A stretch of 64,000 bases of DNA from Flavobacterium zhairuonense (lineage in GTDB: Bacteria; Bacteroidota; Bacteroidia; Flavobacteriales; Flavobacteriaceae). A model generated the notes under the pieces. That model was not told the DNA's origin. It saw only the letters and a list, made by a program, of their open reading frames with translations, and did not search any database. This document shows positions 8,568 to 16,741 of the stretch, piece after piece. Made by a program: the position numbers and the translations under genes. The stretch is taken from assembly GCF_004352915.1 (NCBI RefSeq), contig NZ_SJSY01000073.1, positions 124,001-188,000 on the forward strand, written 5' to 3'. Position 1 is the stretch's first letter; every line of letters begins with the position of its first letter.

Positions 8568-10760
8568 TTGAAAACGAAACTTTTTGTAATTACACCTCCA
8601 TTTACGCAACTGAATACTCCGTATCCAGCGACGGCGTATATAAAAGGTTTTTTAAACACCAAAAACATTGAATCAGTTCAGGCTGATTTGGGTATTGATG
8701 TAATCTTAGAATTGTTTTCGAAAAAAGGACTTTTGGATTTGTTTCAATCCATCAACCATCAACCAATAACTGACAACTGTAAAAGAATTTTTGCTCTTCA
8801 AGATGAATATGTAAAAACAATCGATTCTGTAATTCAGTTTTTGCAGGGAAAAAATCCAACTTTGGCATTGCAGATTTGTCAAGAAGATTTCTTGCCCGAA
8901 GCTTCTCGTTTTGCACAATTAGAAGAGCTCGATTGGGCTTTTGGAACAATGGGAACGCAGGACAAAGCAAAGCATTTGGCGACTTTGTATCTTGAAGACA
9001 TTTCGGATTTTATTGTGGAATGTGTCGATGAGAATTTTGGCTTTAGCCGATATGCAGAACGGTTAGGTCGAAGCGCCAATTCGTTTGACGAATTGTATTT
9101 AGAACTCCAAAAAGATCTAACTTATATCGATTCGATTTTAATTTCGCTTTTAAAAGCTAAAATTGAAGCGGTAAAACCAACCTTGTTTTTAATTTCAGTT
9201 CCCTTTCCGGGAAATTTATATAGTGCGTTTCGATGCGCACAATGGGTCAAACAAAATCATCCTGAAATCAAAATTTCGATGGGTGGCGGTTTCCCAAATA
9301 CCGAATTGCGTTCGCTTTCTGATAAACGTGTTTTTGAGTTTTTCGATTTCATCACTTTAGATGATGGCGAAGTGCCAATTGAAGAATTAATTTCTCATTT
9401 AGAAAATACAAATTTGGATTCTTTCAAAAGAACTTTTTTGTTAGAAAACGGAGAGGTTGTTTACAAAAACAATTCTTTAAAACACGATTACAAACAATCG
9501 CAAGTTGGAACTCCAGATTATTCGGATTTGCCATTGGACAAATATATTTCGGTTATCGAAATCGTAAATCCAATGCATAGAATGTGGAGCGACGGACGTT
9601 GGAATAAACTCACGATGGCACACGGCTGTTATTGGGGGAAATGCACGTTTTGTGATATTTCATTGGATTACATCAAAGTGTACGAACCCGTTGCTGCAAG
9701 TTTGCTTTGTGATCGAATGGAAGAATTGATTGAACAAACTGGTCAAAACGGATTTCATTTTGTTGATGAAGCTGCGCCTCCTGCATTAATGCGTGCCGTA
9801 GCTCTTGAAATATTGAAACGAAAACTGGCTGTAACTTGGTGGACGAATATTCGTTTTGAAAAAAGCTTTTCAAAAGATTTGTGTTTATTATTGAAAGCTT
9901 CTGGTTGTATTGCTGTTTCGGGTGGTTTGGAAGTTGCTTCTGACCGTTTGTTGAAATTGATTGATAAAGGCGTGACGGTTGAACAAGTTGCTAAAGTTAC
10001 GCGAAATTTTACCGAAGCTGGAATCATGGTGCACGCGTATTTAATGTACGGATATCCAACACAAACAATTCAAGAAACAATTGACAGTCTCGAAATGGTA
10101 CGCCAATTGTTTGAAGCCGGCGTTTTGCAATCTGGATTTTGGCATCAGTTTGCGCTTACAGCACACAGTCCTGTTGGATTGTATCCGGAGCAATTTGGCG
10201 TGACCAAAAAAACTGAAGCAATTGGAACTTTTGCTAACAATGATATTGAATACACTGATTCTACCGGAATCAATCATGATAAATTCAGTTTCGGATTAAA
10301 AAAATCTCTTTTCAATTTCATGCACGGAATCTGTTTTGATTATGAATTGCAAGATTGGTTTGACTTTAAAATTCCGAAAACAAAAATCCATCCCGATTTT
10401 ATTTTTAATGCTTTAGAAGAACAAAACGATTTCAACACAAAACCAAATGCAAAAGTAGTTTGGCTAGGAGGAAAGCCTTCAGCAGAAATCTTCACAAAAT
10501 CAAAAAAAGGAAGAAGCTGGGAAATGATGTCGCTGACTTTTCATGATAAAAAAGAAAGTTTTACCATTCAGACGAGCAAAAACGAAGGCGAATGGTTGCT
10601 TTCAATATTGACAAATATCTCGGTTTCGGGTCCTAAAAATTACACTTTTCAGGAAGTAAAAAATGATTTCGAAAATCAGGATTCTTTAGAAGATTTTGAA
10701 TTGTTTTGGTATTCAAAACCTGTAAATACGTTGCGAGAATTTGGATTGTTGGTTTTATAA
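8568..10760 (+). CDS. B12-binding-type radical SAM protein (TTG start)
   Basis: A 730-residue cytosolic iron-sulfur enzyme. The N-terminal 260 residues resemble a cobalamin-binding Rossmann region (KLFVITPPFTQLNTPYPATA; PTLFLISVPFPGN; GGGFPNTELRS; DDGE). The radical SAM core starts near residue 348 with GCYWGKCTFCD, giving cysteines 354, 359 and 362 in a CX4CX2C spacing rather than the usual CX3CX2C. Later segments such as GGLEVASDRLLKLIDKG and AYLMYGYPTQT are typical of the core. The start is TTG: an in-frame stop lies at 8559-8561 and the conserved ITPP segment begins eight residues later, so no other start is possible. Reaction unknown. It is convergent with the MBL gene, one base apart. 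Confidence 0.8.
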   Translation: MKTKLFVITPPFTQLNTPYPATAYIKGFLNTKNIESVQADLGIDVILELFSKKGLLDLFQSINHQPITDNCKRIFALQDEYVKTIDSVIQFLQGKNPTLALQICQEDFLPEASRFAQLEELDWAFGTMGTQDKAKHLATLYLEDISDFIVECVDENFGFSRYAERLGRSANSFDELYLELQKDLTYIDSILISLLKAKIEAVKPTLFLISVPFPGNLYSAFRCAQWVKQNHPEIKISMGGGFPNTELRSLSDKRVFEFFDFITLDDGEVPIEELISHLENTNLDSFKRTFLLENGEVVYKNNSLKHDYKQSQVGTPDYSDLPLDKYISVIEIVNPMHRMWSDGRWNKLTMAHGCYWGKCTFCDISLDYIKVYEPVAASLLCDRMEELIEQTGQNGFHFVDEAAPPALMRAVALEILKRKLAVTWWTNIRFEKSFSKDLCLLLKASGCIAVSGGLEVASDRLLKLIDKGVTVEQVAKVTRNFTEAGIMVHAYLMYGYPTQTIQETIDSLEMVRQLFEAGVLQSGFWHQFALTAHSPVGLYPEQFGVTKKTEAIGTFANNDIEYTDSTGINHDKFSFGLKKSLFNFMHGICFDYELQDWFDFKIPKTKIHPDFIFNALEEQNDFNTKPNAKVVWLGGKPSAEIFTKSKKGRSWEMMSLTFHDKKESFTIQTSKNEGEWLLSILTNISVSGPKNYTFQEVKNDFENQDSLEDFELFWYSKPVNTLREFGLLVL

Positions 10761-10761
10761 A

Positions 10762-11526
10762 TCAATACTCTACAAAAGTTCCATCGCTGGGAATTGCGGT
10801 TTTAGATAACAAATCATTTTCCGAAAGTGCTCTTTTTAATTCCTCACGAGTTGTTGGGCAATGATTTAAAGCTTCTAGATGATTCGCAAAAACTTTTCCA
10901 GATGCAAGTGCGGCAAATTTTAAAATGTCATTCATTCGCATTAATAATGGTTGTCCAAAATCAAGTCTGGCACTTCCGCAGGCAACAGTGGCAATATCTG
11001 GTTTGAGTTCTACAAGGACTTTTTGGACATCATCAGTAAAAATAGTGTCAGAACTTATGTAAACCGATTTTTCATCGGCAAGCTCAATGTAAAACCCCAT
11101 TACATTGCCCATAAGTTTTGCAATGAATCCGTAACCATGGAGAGCAGGAATACCGATAATTCTTCCGTCAAGAAAAGGTTGAGGTTCCCAATAATTTAAA
11201 GTTTGAACAATTTTTAAGCCTCGTTTTGTCAGTTCTTTTTCATCTTTTGAACTGCATATAACTGGAATGCTTTTTCGTCTTAAATAAACTTCGCCCGCTT
11301 TGTCGATATGATCTGGATGCAAATGCGTAATCAAGCAATGCGTTACGTTGCTTAAAATTTCTCTGCTGTTTTTGGGTAACGCAACTAGAGGATTTCTTTT
11401 GGGTTTATAACGGAAAATGGTGAATGGCGGGATTGTTTTTCTTTTTCCCAACATTGGGTCAACAAGAATTACATGTTTTTCGGTTTCAATTACCAAAGTC
11501 GCATTTCGCAAATGATGTATTTTCAT
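10762..11526 (-). CDS. MBL-fold metallo-hydrolase (Lactamase_B_2/UlaG-like)
   Basis: About 254 residues from the ATG at 11526 (MKIHHLRNATLVIETEKHVI); a TTG nine bases upstream is possible but adds only three residues. The metal site THLHPDHIDKAG gives the HxHxDH motif, followed by a later Asp (VYISSDTIFTDD) and a C-terminal histidine (FANHLEALNHCP). The small metal-dependent hydrolase fold with an opening of the form (I)HHLRNATLVIE...ILVDPMLG is seen in L-ascorbate-6-phosphate lactonase-like and NAPE-PLD-like proteins. Substrate unknown; neighbours give no help. No signal peptide, so cytosolic. Confidence 0.82.
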   Translation of the reverse strand: MKIHHLRNATLVIETEKHVILVDPMLGKRKTIPPFTIFRYKPKRNPLVALPKNSREILSNVTHCLITHLHPDHIDKAGEVYLRRKSIPVICSSKDEKELTKRGLKIVQTLNYWEPQPFLDGRIIGIPALHGYGFIAKLMGNVMGFYIELADEKSVYISSDTIFTDDVQKVLVELKPDIATVACGSARLDFGQPLLMRMNDILKFAALASGKVFANHLEALNHCPTTREELKRALSENDLLSKTAIPSDGTFVEY

Positions 11527-11619
11527 ATCTGACAAAATTAGAACTTAAAAATACAAAGATTTTTCAAAATCTATTTACAGATTTTTCTTTATTTTTTGCT
11601 AATTTGTTAATATTGAAAA

Positions 11620-12306
11620 CTACGCAATAGAAAATCGAAACCCTATTCCGTGCAGGTTTTCAATAGAAATATCTTTTTCGTTTACCAATATTTTACGCAG
11701 GCGCGAAATAAAAACATCAAGGCTTCGGCCCATAAAATAATCATCAGTTCCCCAAAGTGCCGTCAAGATTTGTTCTCTTTTTAAAACGAGATTTTTGTTG
11801 TCTAGAAAAAGTTTCAGCAGTTCGGCTTCACGCTGTGTAAGACTGATTTTTTCATCTTTATTAAAAAGAATAAAATTATTGATATCAAAATTATACTTCC
11901 CAATCTCATAAACCGATTTTTCTAATGGTGCATTTTTCTGCGAACGTTTTAAGAAAATTTCAATTTTCAAAAGCAGTTCTTCAATACTGAAAGGTTTTAC
12001 CAAATAATCATCGGCGCCCAAACGCAAACCTTTTATTCGGTCTTCTTTTAATGTTTTTGCTGAAAGAAAAATAATCGGAATATCAGAATTTAATTTTCTG
12101 ACTTCGGTAGCTAAATCGAAACCGTCCATTTTTGGCATCATAATATCAAAAATGCAAATGTCAAATTTTTCTTTTTTGAAATTTTCCAAACCAGATAATC
12201 CATCGCAACAATGCACAACAGTATAGTTGTTTTGTTCCAAATTATCTTTGGTTAAAAACGCTAAAGTTTCATCATCTTCGGTATAAAGTATTTTGAATTG
12301 TTTCAT
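11620..12306 (-). CDS. OmpR-family response regulator
   Basis: 228 residues: receiver domain with acidic pair Asp11/Asp12 (YTEDD), phospho-acceptor Asp54 (CIFDIMMPKMDG), Thr/Ser switch (FLSAKT) and Lys104 (YLVKPFS), then a winged-helix output domain (SLTQREAELLKLFL; LDVFISRLRKIL; IENLHGIGFRF). It overlaps the kinase gene by four bases (ATGA), so the two are translationally coupled. Phased TTAACA repeats upstream of the kinase gene are the obvious candidate binding sites for this regulator. Confidence 0.92.
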   Translation of the reverse strand: MKQFKILYTEDDETLAFLTKDNLEQNNYTVVHCCDGLSGLENFKKEKFDICIFDIMMPKMDGFDLATEVRKLNSDIPIIFLSAKTLKEDRIKGLRLGADDYLVKPFSIEELLLKIEIFLKRSQKNAPLEKSVYEIGKYNFDINNFILFNKDEKISLTQREAELLKLFLDNKNLVLKREQILTALWGTDDYFMGRSLDVFISRLRKILVNEKDISIENLHGIGFRFSIA

Positions 12307-13565
12307 TTTTTATAAGGAATTGATAAAGTTATAGTGATGCCTTTTTCTTGATTGTTTTCGGCTTTAATTTTCCAATTTTGAAGACTGCAGATTTCTTTCA
12401 CATAATATAAACCAAGTCCAAAACCATTTACTTCATTGCTTTTCTCATTTTTTACACGATAAAACTTATCAAAGATAAAAGAAATGTTTTTAACTGGAAT
12501 TCCAATTCCGTTATCAATAAAAGCCAATTTTAGGGTTTGATTTTGCTGTGTAATCTGTACTAAAATTTCGGGTTTTTCTGTGCAGTATTTTATGGCGTTG
12601 TCCAGTAAATTGTAAACTAAATTATGAAAATGGAAAACATCTGTTTCAATTTTGAAATCTTTTGAAGTTGTTTCGATTTTGACTGAAGCTTCGGGATATT
12701 TTAGTTGAATGTTTTCAATCGTTTCTTCAATAATCGGAACAATTAAAACAGTTTCTTTTTTTATTTCCAAGGGTGCATAATCTGACTTGGCGATATTCAG
12801 AATCTTTTCAATATGGTTATTCAATTTATTGCTTTGATTGATAATAATATCGGTATACGTATATAGTTTTTTATCTTCTTTAATAGGGTTTTGCTCAATT
12901 AAATATTTCGATGCAATTAAAATGGATGACAAAGGCGTTTTAAATTCATGTGTCATATTATTGATGAAATCTCGTTGTAGCTCAGAATATTTTTTTTGCT
13001 GTAAAAGCTTAAAAATAGAATACACATAAATAAGCAAAATCAGAATCAATGCCGTCGAAAGGACAAACCAAAAACGCATCGAGCTAAACAAGTAAGTGGT
13101 TTCGTTTGGAAAACGCACGGCAAAATAATACACCAAATTTTTATGTTTCGGGAAATAAACTGTTTTGTTTTGTTTTCCTTTTTGAGTTAAAGAAACATAA
13201 TCGCCATAAACCATTTCATCGCTTTGGCAATTGTACATCGCATATTCAAAATCGGTCGTAATATTCATTTTTTTGAATTCGGATTTTAGATAAAATTCTA
13301 AAATATCGGGCTCAAAATCATTCTCTATGTTGACAATATAATAATCGTTCGAAATTTTTTGAACAGGATTTTGGCAAGAATGTTCATGATCTGTTCCTTC
13401 ATATAATTTTCGGGAAACTTCAAGCAAGGCAATATGGGCTTTTTGGCTCAGTTTTTTTTGTTCCAATGTAAAAGCCTCTTTTGTCCAAAGCAGTTGCGCT
13501 ACCAAGATGCTAATAATGGCAATTAATCCGAGGAGGATAATACTATTAAGTCTGTTTATTTTCAA
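12303..13565 (-). CDS. Membrane sensor histidine kinase (TTG start)
   Basis: 420 residues: TM1 about 8-27, a periplasmic sensor of about 135 residues with two cysteines-containing stretches (EHSCQNP, YNCQSDEM), TM2 about 165-187, HisKA with phospho-acceptor His206 (NNMTHEFKTPLSS), and HATPase_c with N box (HNLVYNLLDNAIKYC), G1 (FIDNGIGIP) and G2 (GFGLGLYYVKEI). The start is a TTG: an in-frame stop lies at 13593-13595, no ATG precedes the hydrophobic helix, and a consensus promoter at 13598-13628 places the transcript start just upstream. Signal sensed is unknown; the divergent DUF1573 gene is a likely target. Confidence 0.9.
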   Translation of the reverse strand: MKINRLNSIILLGLIAIISILVAQLLWTKEAFTLEQKKLSQKAHIALLEVSRKLYEGTDHEHSCQNPVQKISNDYYIVNIENDFEPDILEFYLKSEFKKMNITTDFEYAMYNCQSDEMVYGDYVSLTQKGKQNKTVYFPKHKNLVYYFAVRFPNETTYLFSSMRFWFVLSTALILILLIYVYSIFKLLQQKKYSELQRDFINNMTHEFKTPLSSILIASKYLIEQNPIKEDKKLYTYTDIIINQSNKLNNHIEKILNIAKSDYAPLEIKKETVLIVPIIEETIENIQLKYPEASVKIETTSKDFKIETDVFHFHNLVYNLLDNAIKYCTEKPEILVQITQQNQTLKLAFIDNGIGIPVKNISFIFDKFYRVKNEKSNEVNGFGLGLYYVKEICSLQNWKIKAENNQEKGITITLSIPYKK

Positions 13566-13597
13566 GAAAAATGGCTTTTTAAAAGTGTAATATTAAT

Positions 13598-13628
13598 CAA
13601 ATTTATGCTTAAAAACACCCCTTAACAA
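13598..13628 (-). promoter_or_regulatory. Promoter of the two-component system operon
   Basis: On the minus strand TTG (13628-13626), 20 bases, TAAATTTG (13605-13598): a full match to the Bacteroidota consensus. Its -33 TTG overlaps the first TTAACA repeat, so a bound regulator would contact or block it. Confidence 0.7.
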
Positions 13629-13659
13629 GTCGTTAACAAAGATTTGAAAGCGGTTAACA
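13622..13659. promoter_or_regulatory. Three phased TTAACA direct repeats, candidate response-regulator sites
   Basis: TTAACA occurs at 13622-13627, 13633-13638 and 13654-13659. The spacings of 11 and 21 bases are one and two DNA turns, so all three face the same side of the helix, the arrangement used by OmpR/PhoB-type regulators. They lie between the divergent kinase operon and DUF1573 gene. Confidence 0.6.
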
Positions 13660-13680
13660 GCGATTTGATTTATTCTGAAA

Positions 13681-13688
13681 TACTTTTG
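13681..13688 (+). promoter_or_regulatory. -7 box (TACTTTTG) of the DUF1573 gene
   Basis: A full match to TAnnTTTG 42 bases before the chosen start. The nearest TTG (13665-13667) is only 13 bases upstream, so the -33 is poor, consistent with activator dependence through the TTAACA repeats just upstream. Confidence 0.55.
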
Positions 13689-13730
13689 AAATACAAATTT
13701 AGAACTATAAATCACTTAAAATATTTAACT

Positions 13731-14144
13731 ATGAAAATGATCAAAATCTCCATGTTAGCTTTGGCATTAGGTTTAATGTCTTTCTCAGCTGTTGCGCCAG
13801 TAAAATCATTAGTTTCAGAAACTAAAGTTGTAGAAGCAGCTTCAACAATTGTTTGGAAAGCTGAAACAATCGATGTTGGACAAATTCCGCAAGGAACTCC
13901 AAAAGCAATTGTTTACGAATTTAAGAATACAGGAAAAACGGCAGTTGTCATTACTAACGTTCAAGGATCTTGCGGTTGTACTGCAACAGATTATACAAAA
14001 GAGCCAATTCAGCCAGGAAAAACAGCTAAAGTTACTGCGACTTATAATGCAGCAAACAAAGGCGCTTTTACAAAAACGGTAACGGTTACGACAAGTGCTG
14101 AAACAACTCCAAAAGTTCTGACATTAAAAGGAACTGTTATTTAA
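13731..14144 (+). CDS. Secreted DUF1573 protein
   Basis: About 137 residues from the ATG at 13731 (MKMIKISMLALALGLMSFSA), which gives a clean signal peptide; the longer open frame from 13644 would add a hydrophilic, non-conserved leader and would start upstream of the -7 box. The mature protein is one immunoglobulin-like DUF1573 domain: WKAETIDVGQIPQGTP, FKNTGKTAVVITNVQGSCGC, IQPGKTAKVTATYN, KGAFTKTVTV. The SCGC pair is characteristic of the family, common in Bacteroidota envelopes with no established biochemical role. It faces the kinase-regulator operon and shares its control region. Confidence 0.88.
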   Translation: MKMIKISMLALALGLMSFSAVAPVKSLVSETKVVEAASTIVWKAETIDVGQIPQGTPKAIVYEFKNTGKTAVVITNVQGSCGCTATDYTKEPIQPGKTAKVTATYNAANKGAFTKTVTVTTSAETTPKVLTLKGTVI

Positions 14145-14174
14145 TTAGAATTTTAATAGGTTGGTTATATCGTG

Positions 14175-14209
14175 AGCCCCAAATACAAAGTGTATTTGGG
14201 GCTTTTTTT
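14175..14209 (+). terminator. Rho-independent terminator of the DUF1573 gene
   Basis: Perfect 13-bp stem AGCCCCAAATACA / TGTATTTGGGGCT with a 3-base loop and seven T's. Confidence 0.93.
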
Positions 14210-14300
14210 GTTTGTTTTGGGACTTTAGATTTATTAAAAAATTCATTTTGGAAAAGTTTATTTTAATGAAAACTTTCCTATTTTTATTAAAAATTTTATT

Positions 14301-15878
14301 ATGAAAATCTGGTATCAGTTTATTGCCGCCGTTAGCCTTTTTGCTGTCGTTTCATGTAATTCAAAAGGGGATAAAAAAGAAGAAAATCAAGTAAAAGCCA
14401 AAGTCGAAATTCCAGAACTTCATCTTACAATTGATAGTTCTAAAATTGCTTCTTTTTATGCAACATATCCAAAATTAGCCAAATTTCAAGATGAGGTTTT
14501 TACTTTGTACAAGAAAAATAAATCAACGCAATTGTGGCAGGATAATAAAGGAATTGATGAGTTTGCACATACTTTATTCAATAAATATAAAGGCCTTGAT
14601 GAAGAAGGATTAAAAGCAAATTTTCCTTATAAAGAAATCACCACTATTTTTGAAACAATTGGCGACAATAAGATGTCGAAAGAAAATACAGATTTAATGA
14701 TTTCAAATCTGTATTTCTATTATGCTGAAAAAGTATATTCTGGTGTTGACGAAAAAACTAGTATTTCGCTTGAATGGCTTTTGCCGAGAAAAAAATTGAA
14801 TTACCGAGCTTTAACCGATTCAATTTTTCAAAAATCGACTATCAATGACGATCATAAAAGCAAAATGTTTAGTCAGTATTATAAGTTGCGTGACATTTTG
14901 AAGAAATACCGTGATATTGAGAAAAAAGGAGGCTGGAAAACTATTGAAACAGGAGATGATTATAAAAATCTGAAGTTAGGGGATTCGTCAAATATAGTGG
15001 CTCAAATTAGAGAAAGGCTTTTTATTACAAACGATATCAAAGAAGACAATAAAAGTGCAGTTTGTGATACAGTTTTGATTAATGCGTTGAAAAACTATGA
15101 ACTGCATCACGGATTAACGCCTAAAAATATAATCCTGCCAGAGCATATCGCAGAAATGAATATTCCAGTTTCTGACCGAATAAAAACCATTATTGTCAAT
15201 ATGGAGCGTTGCAGATGGATTGATCCTGAATTGGAAAAAGGAAAAAAATACATCGAGGTTAATATTCCTGAATTTAGATTGTATATAATTGAAGATGCAA
15301 AAATTGCTTTTATTTCACCTGTTGTGGTTGGAAAAGCGATGACAAAAACGGTTATTTTCAGTGGAATGATGAATAATATTGTTTTCAGTCCGTATTGGAA
15401 TGTTCCAACAAGTATTATCAATTCAGAGATCAAACCTGGAATGGCCAGAGATAAAAACTATTTGCAAAAGAAGAATTTAGAATGGAATAATGGTGCCGTT
15501 CGTCAGCTTCCAGGAAAGAACAATTCGCTTGGTTTGGTGAAGTTTTTGTTTCCAAATTCAAGCAATATCTACTTGCATGATACGCCAGCAAAAAGTTTAT
15601 TTGAAAGAGAAAGCAGAGCGTTCAGCCACGGTTGTGTACGTGTTGCGAAACCTCGTGAATTAGCGATTGAATTATTAAAAGATGATCCAAAATGGACTCC
15701 AGATAGAATTGACAAAGCGATGCATGCAGGAAAAGAAAACTGGGTTAGCCTAAAAAAGAAAGTTCCAGTTTATATTGGATATTTTACGGCTTGGGTCGAC
15801 CGAAAAGGGAATCTAAACTTCTACAAAGATATTTATGGAAGAGACGAAAGTCTGCTTAAATTATTGACGGAAGATTAA
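14301..15878 (+). CDS. L,D-transpeptidase, YcbB/LdtD-like lipoprotein
   Basis: 525 residues with a lipoprotein signal (FAVVSC at the start), so anchored in the envelope. An alpha-helical scaffold region (about 40-270), a peptidoglycan-binding-like segment (LINALKNYELHHGLTPKN) and the YkuD catalytic domain follow: IEVNIPEFRLYIIED, YWNVPTSIINSEIKPGM, and the active site SHGCVRVAKP with Cys445. This is the large YcbB type that makes 3-3 peptidoglycan crosslinks or attaches partners to the wall. The residues after the lipobox Cys (NSKGDKK) are not acidic, which argues for the periplasmic side. Followed by a convergent NlpC/P60 gene, another wall enzyme, across a palindromic repeat. Confidence 0.9.
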   Translation: MKIWYQFIAAVSLFAVVSCNSKGDKKEENQVKAKVEIPELHLTIDSSKIASFYATYPKLAKFQDEVFTLYKKNKSTQLWQDNKGIDEFAHTLFNKYKGLDEEGLKANFPYKEITTIFETIGDNKMSKENTDLMISNLYFYYAEKVYSGVDEKTSISLEWLLPRKKLNYRALTDSIFQKSTINDDHKSKMFSQYYKLRDILKKYRDIEKKGGWKTIETGDDYKNLKLGDSSNIVAQIRERLFITNDIKEDNKSAVCDTVLINALKNYELHHGLTPKNIILPEHIAEMNIPVSDRIKTIIVNMERCRWIDPELEKGKKYIEVNIPEFRLYIIEDAKIAFISPVVVGKAMTKTVIFSGMMNNIVFSPYWNVPTSIINSEIKPGMARDKNYLQKKNLEWNNGAVRQLPGKNNSLGLVKFLFPNSSNIYLHDTPAKSLFERESRAFSHGCVRVAKPRELAIELLKDDPKWTPDRIDKAMHAGKENWVSLKKKVPVYIGYFTAWVDRKGNLNFYKDIYGRDESLLKLLTED

Positions 15879-15893
15879 AAATAGTTTGCAACG

Positions 15894-16004
15894 TTTTTTC
15901 ACGCAGATTTAGCAGATGTGAGCAGATTTTATTGTATTTTTTTACTCTTTTTAGTAAATAAATCTGCGCACATCTGCTTCAATCTGCTAAATCTGCGTGA
16001 AAAA
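15894..16004. repeat. Long imperfect palindrome of the CACGCAGATTTAGCAGA type
   Basis: Left arm 15895-15917 and right arm 15982-16004 are complementary over about 23 bases; inner repeats of AGCAGAT / ATCTGC extend the hairpin. It sits between two convergent genes and could act as a bidirectional terminator. A decayed relative (CACGCAG twice) lies near 47225. It looks like a dispersed, non-coding repeat family. Confidence 0.8.
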
Positions 16005-16017
16005 TTTTGGCACAAAA

Positions 16018-16524
16018 CTATTTAGACAAAACATCAACACATTTGTAAAAACGTTTGGTGTAATGTTCTGTATCAAGTGAAGTGATAGTCACGCATTGTG
16101 CTTTTCCAGAAGAGGCATGAATAAATTTCGATTGCATTCCATTGGCTTCGCAAATAATTCCGAGGTGTCCAATATGGGTTTTGTCTTTATAACCATAAAA
16201 AACCAAAATATCACCAACTTTAAATTCTTCGGGGTTTAAGGTAGTGCCAATATTTTTATATGAGCCAGAACTTCTCGGCAAAGTAATTCCGTAGTTTTTA
16301 AAAACATAACTTACAAAACCGGAGCAGTCAAAACCTTTTTTTGGATCGCTGCTTGCGTAAACATAAGGTGTTCCTAAGTATTGTTTGGCGTAGGCAACAA
16401 TTGAATCTCGATTAATTTCTGTTTGGAAATTAATATTCTTAGTTATTTGCTGTGTTTTTTCTTTTTTTATAAAAGACGAAAATAGCAGAATAGAGCATAT
16501 AAAAAAGATAATTTGAGATTTCAT
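16018..16524 (-). CDS. NlpC/P60 family peptidoglycan endopeptidase
   Basis: 168 residues: signal peptide or N-terminal anchor (MKSQIIFFICSILLFSSF), a short linker, and one NlpC/P60 domain with the papain-like triad Cys67 (FDCSGFVSYVF), His120 (IGHLGII) and His136 (FIHASS). These enzymes cut gamma-D-Glu-meso-DAP type bonds in wall peptides. No SH3 or LysM binding domain is attached, so it is a minimal catalytic unit. Convergent with the L,D-transpeptidase gene. Confidence 0.9.
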   Translation of the reverse strand: MKSQIIFFICSILLFSSFIKKEKTQQITKNINFQTEINRDSIVAYAKQYLGTPYVYASSDPKKGFDCSGFVSYVFKNYGITLPRSSGSYKNIGTTLNPEEFKVGDILVFYGYKDKTHIGHLGIICEANGMQSKFIHASSGKAQCVTITSLDTEHYTKRFYKCVDVLSK

Positions 16525-16683
16525 TTTTAAAAAGTAAAAAATATTGAAACGGTAAATATAAGTTCTAAATTGTTAGCGCGAAGAAACTATTTTGGCTAAT
16601 TTGTAAGAATTAACATTCAAAACTGCTTGAATGATGTGTTTATGTGGTGTTTTTTTATTACGTTTTGACATTTTAGTATCTTT

Positions 16684-16716
16684 TTGAATAAAGAGATTCA
16701 AATATATTTGTGAATC
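16684..16716 (+). promoter_or_regulatory. Promoter with overlapping inverted repeat before the esterase genes
   Basis: TTG (16684-16686), 16 bases, TATATTTG (16703-16710), a full -7 match. An inverted repeat GATTCAAAT...ATTTGtGAATC (16695-16716) covers the -7 box and could be an operator. The same TTG-N16 spacing occurs before susC. Confidence 0.55.
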
Positions 16717-16741
16717 CTATTTATGTTTTAACAAATTAATT

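Noticed and set aside
11557..11572. Hairpin AGATTTT-TC-AAAATCT as terminator of the two-component operon
   Set aside because: Two-base loop and AT-only stem; too weak to call.
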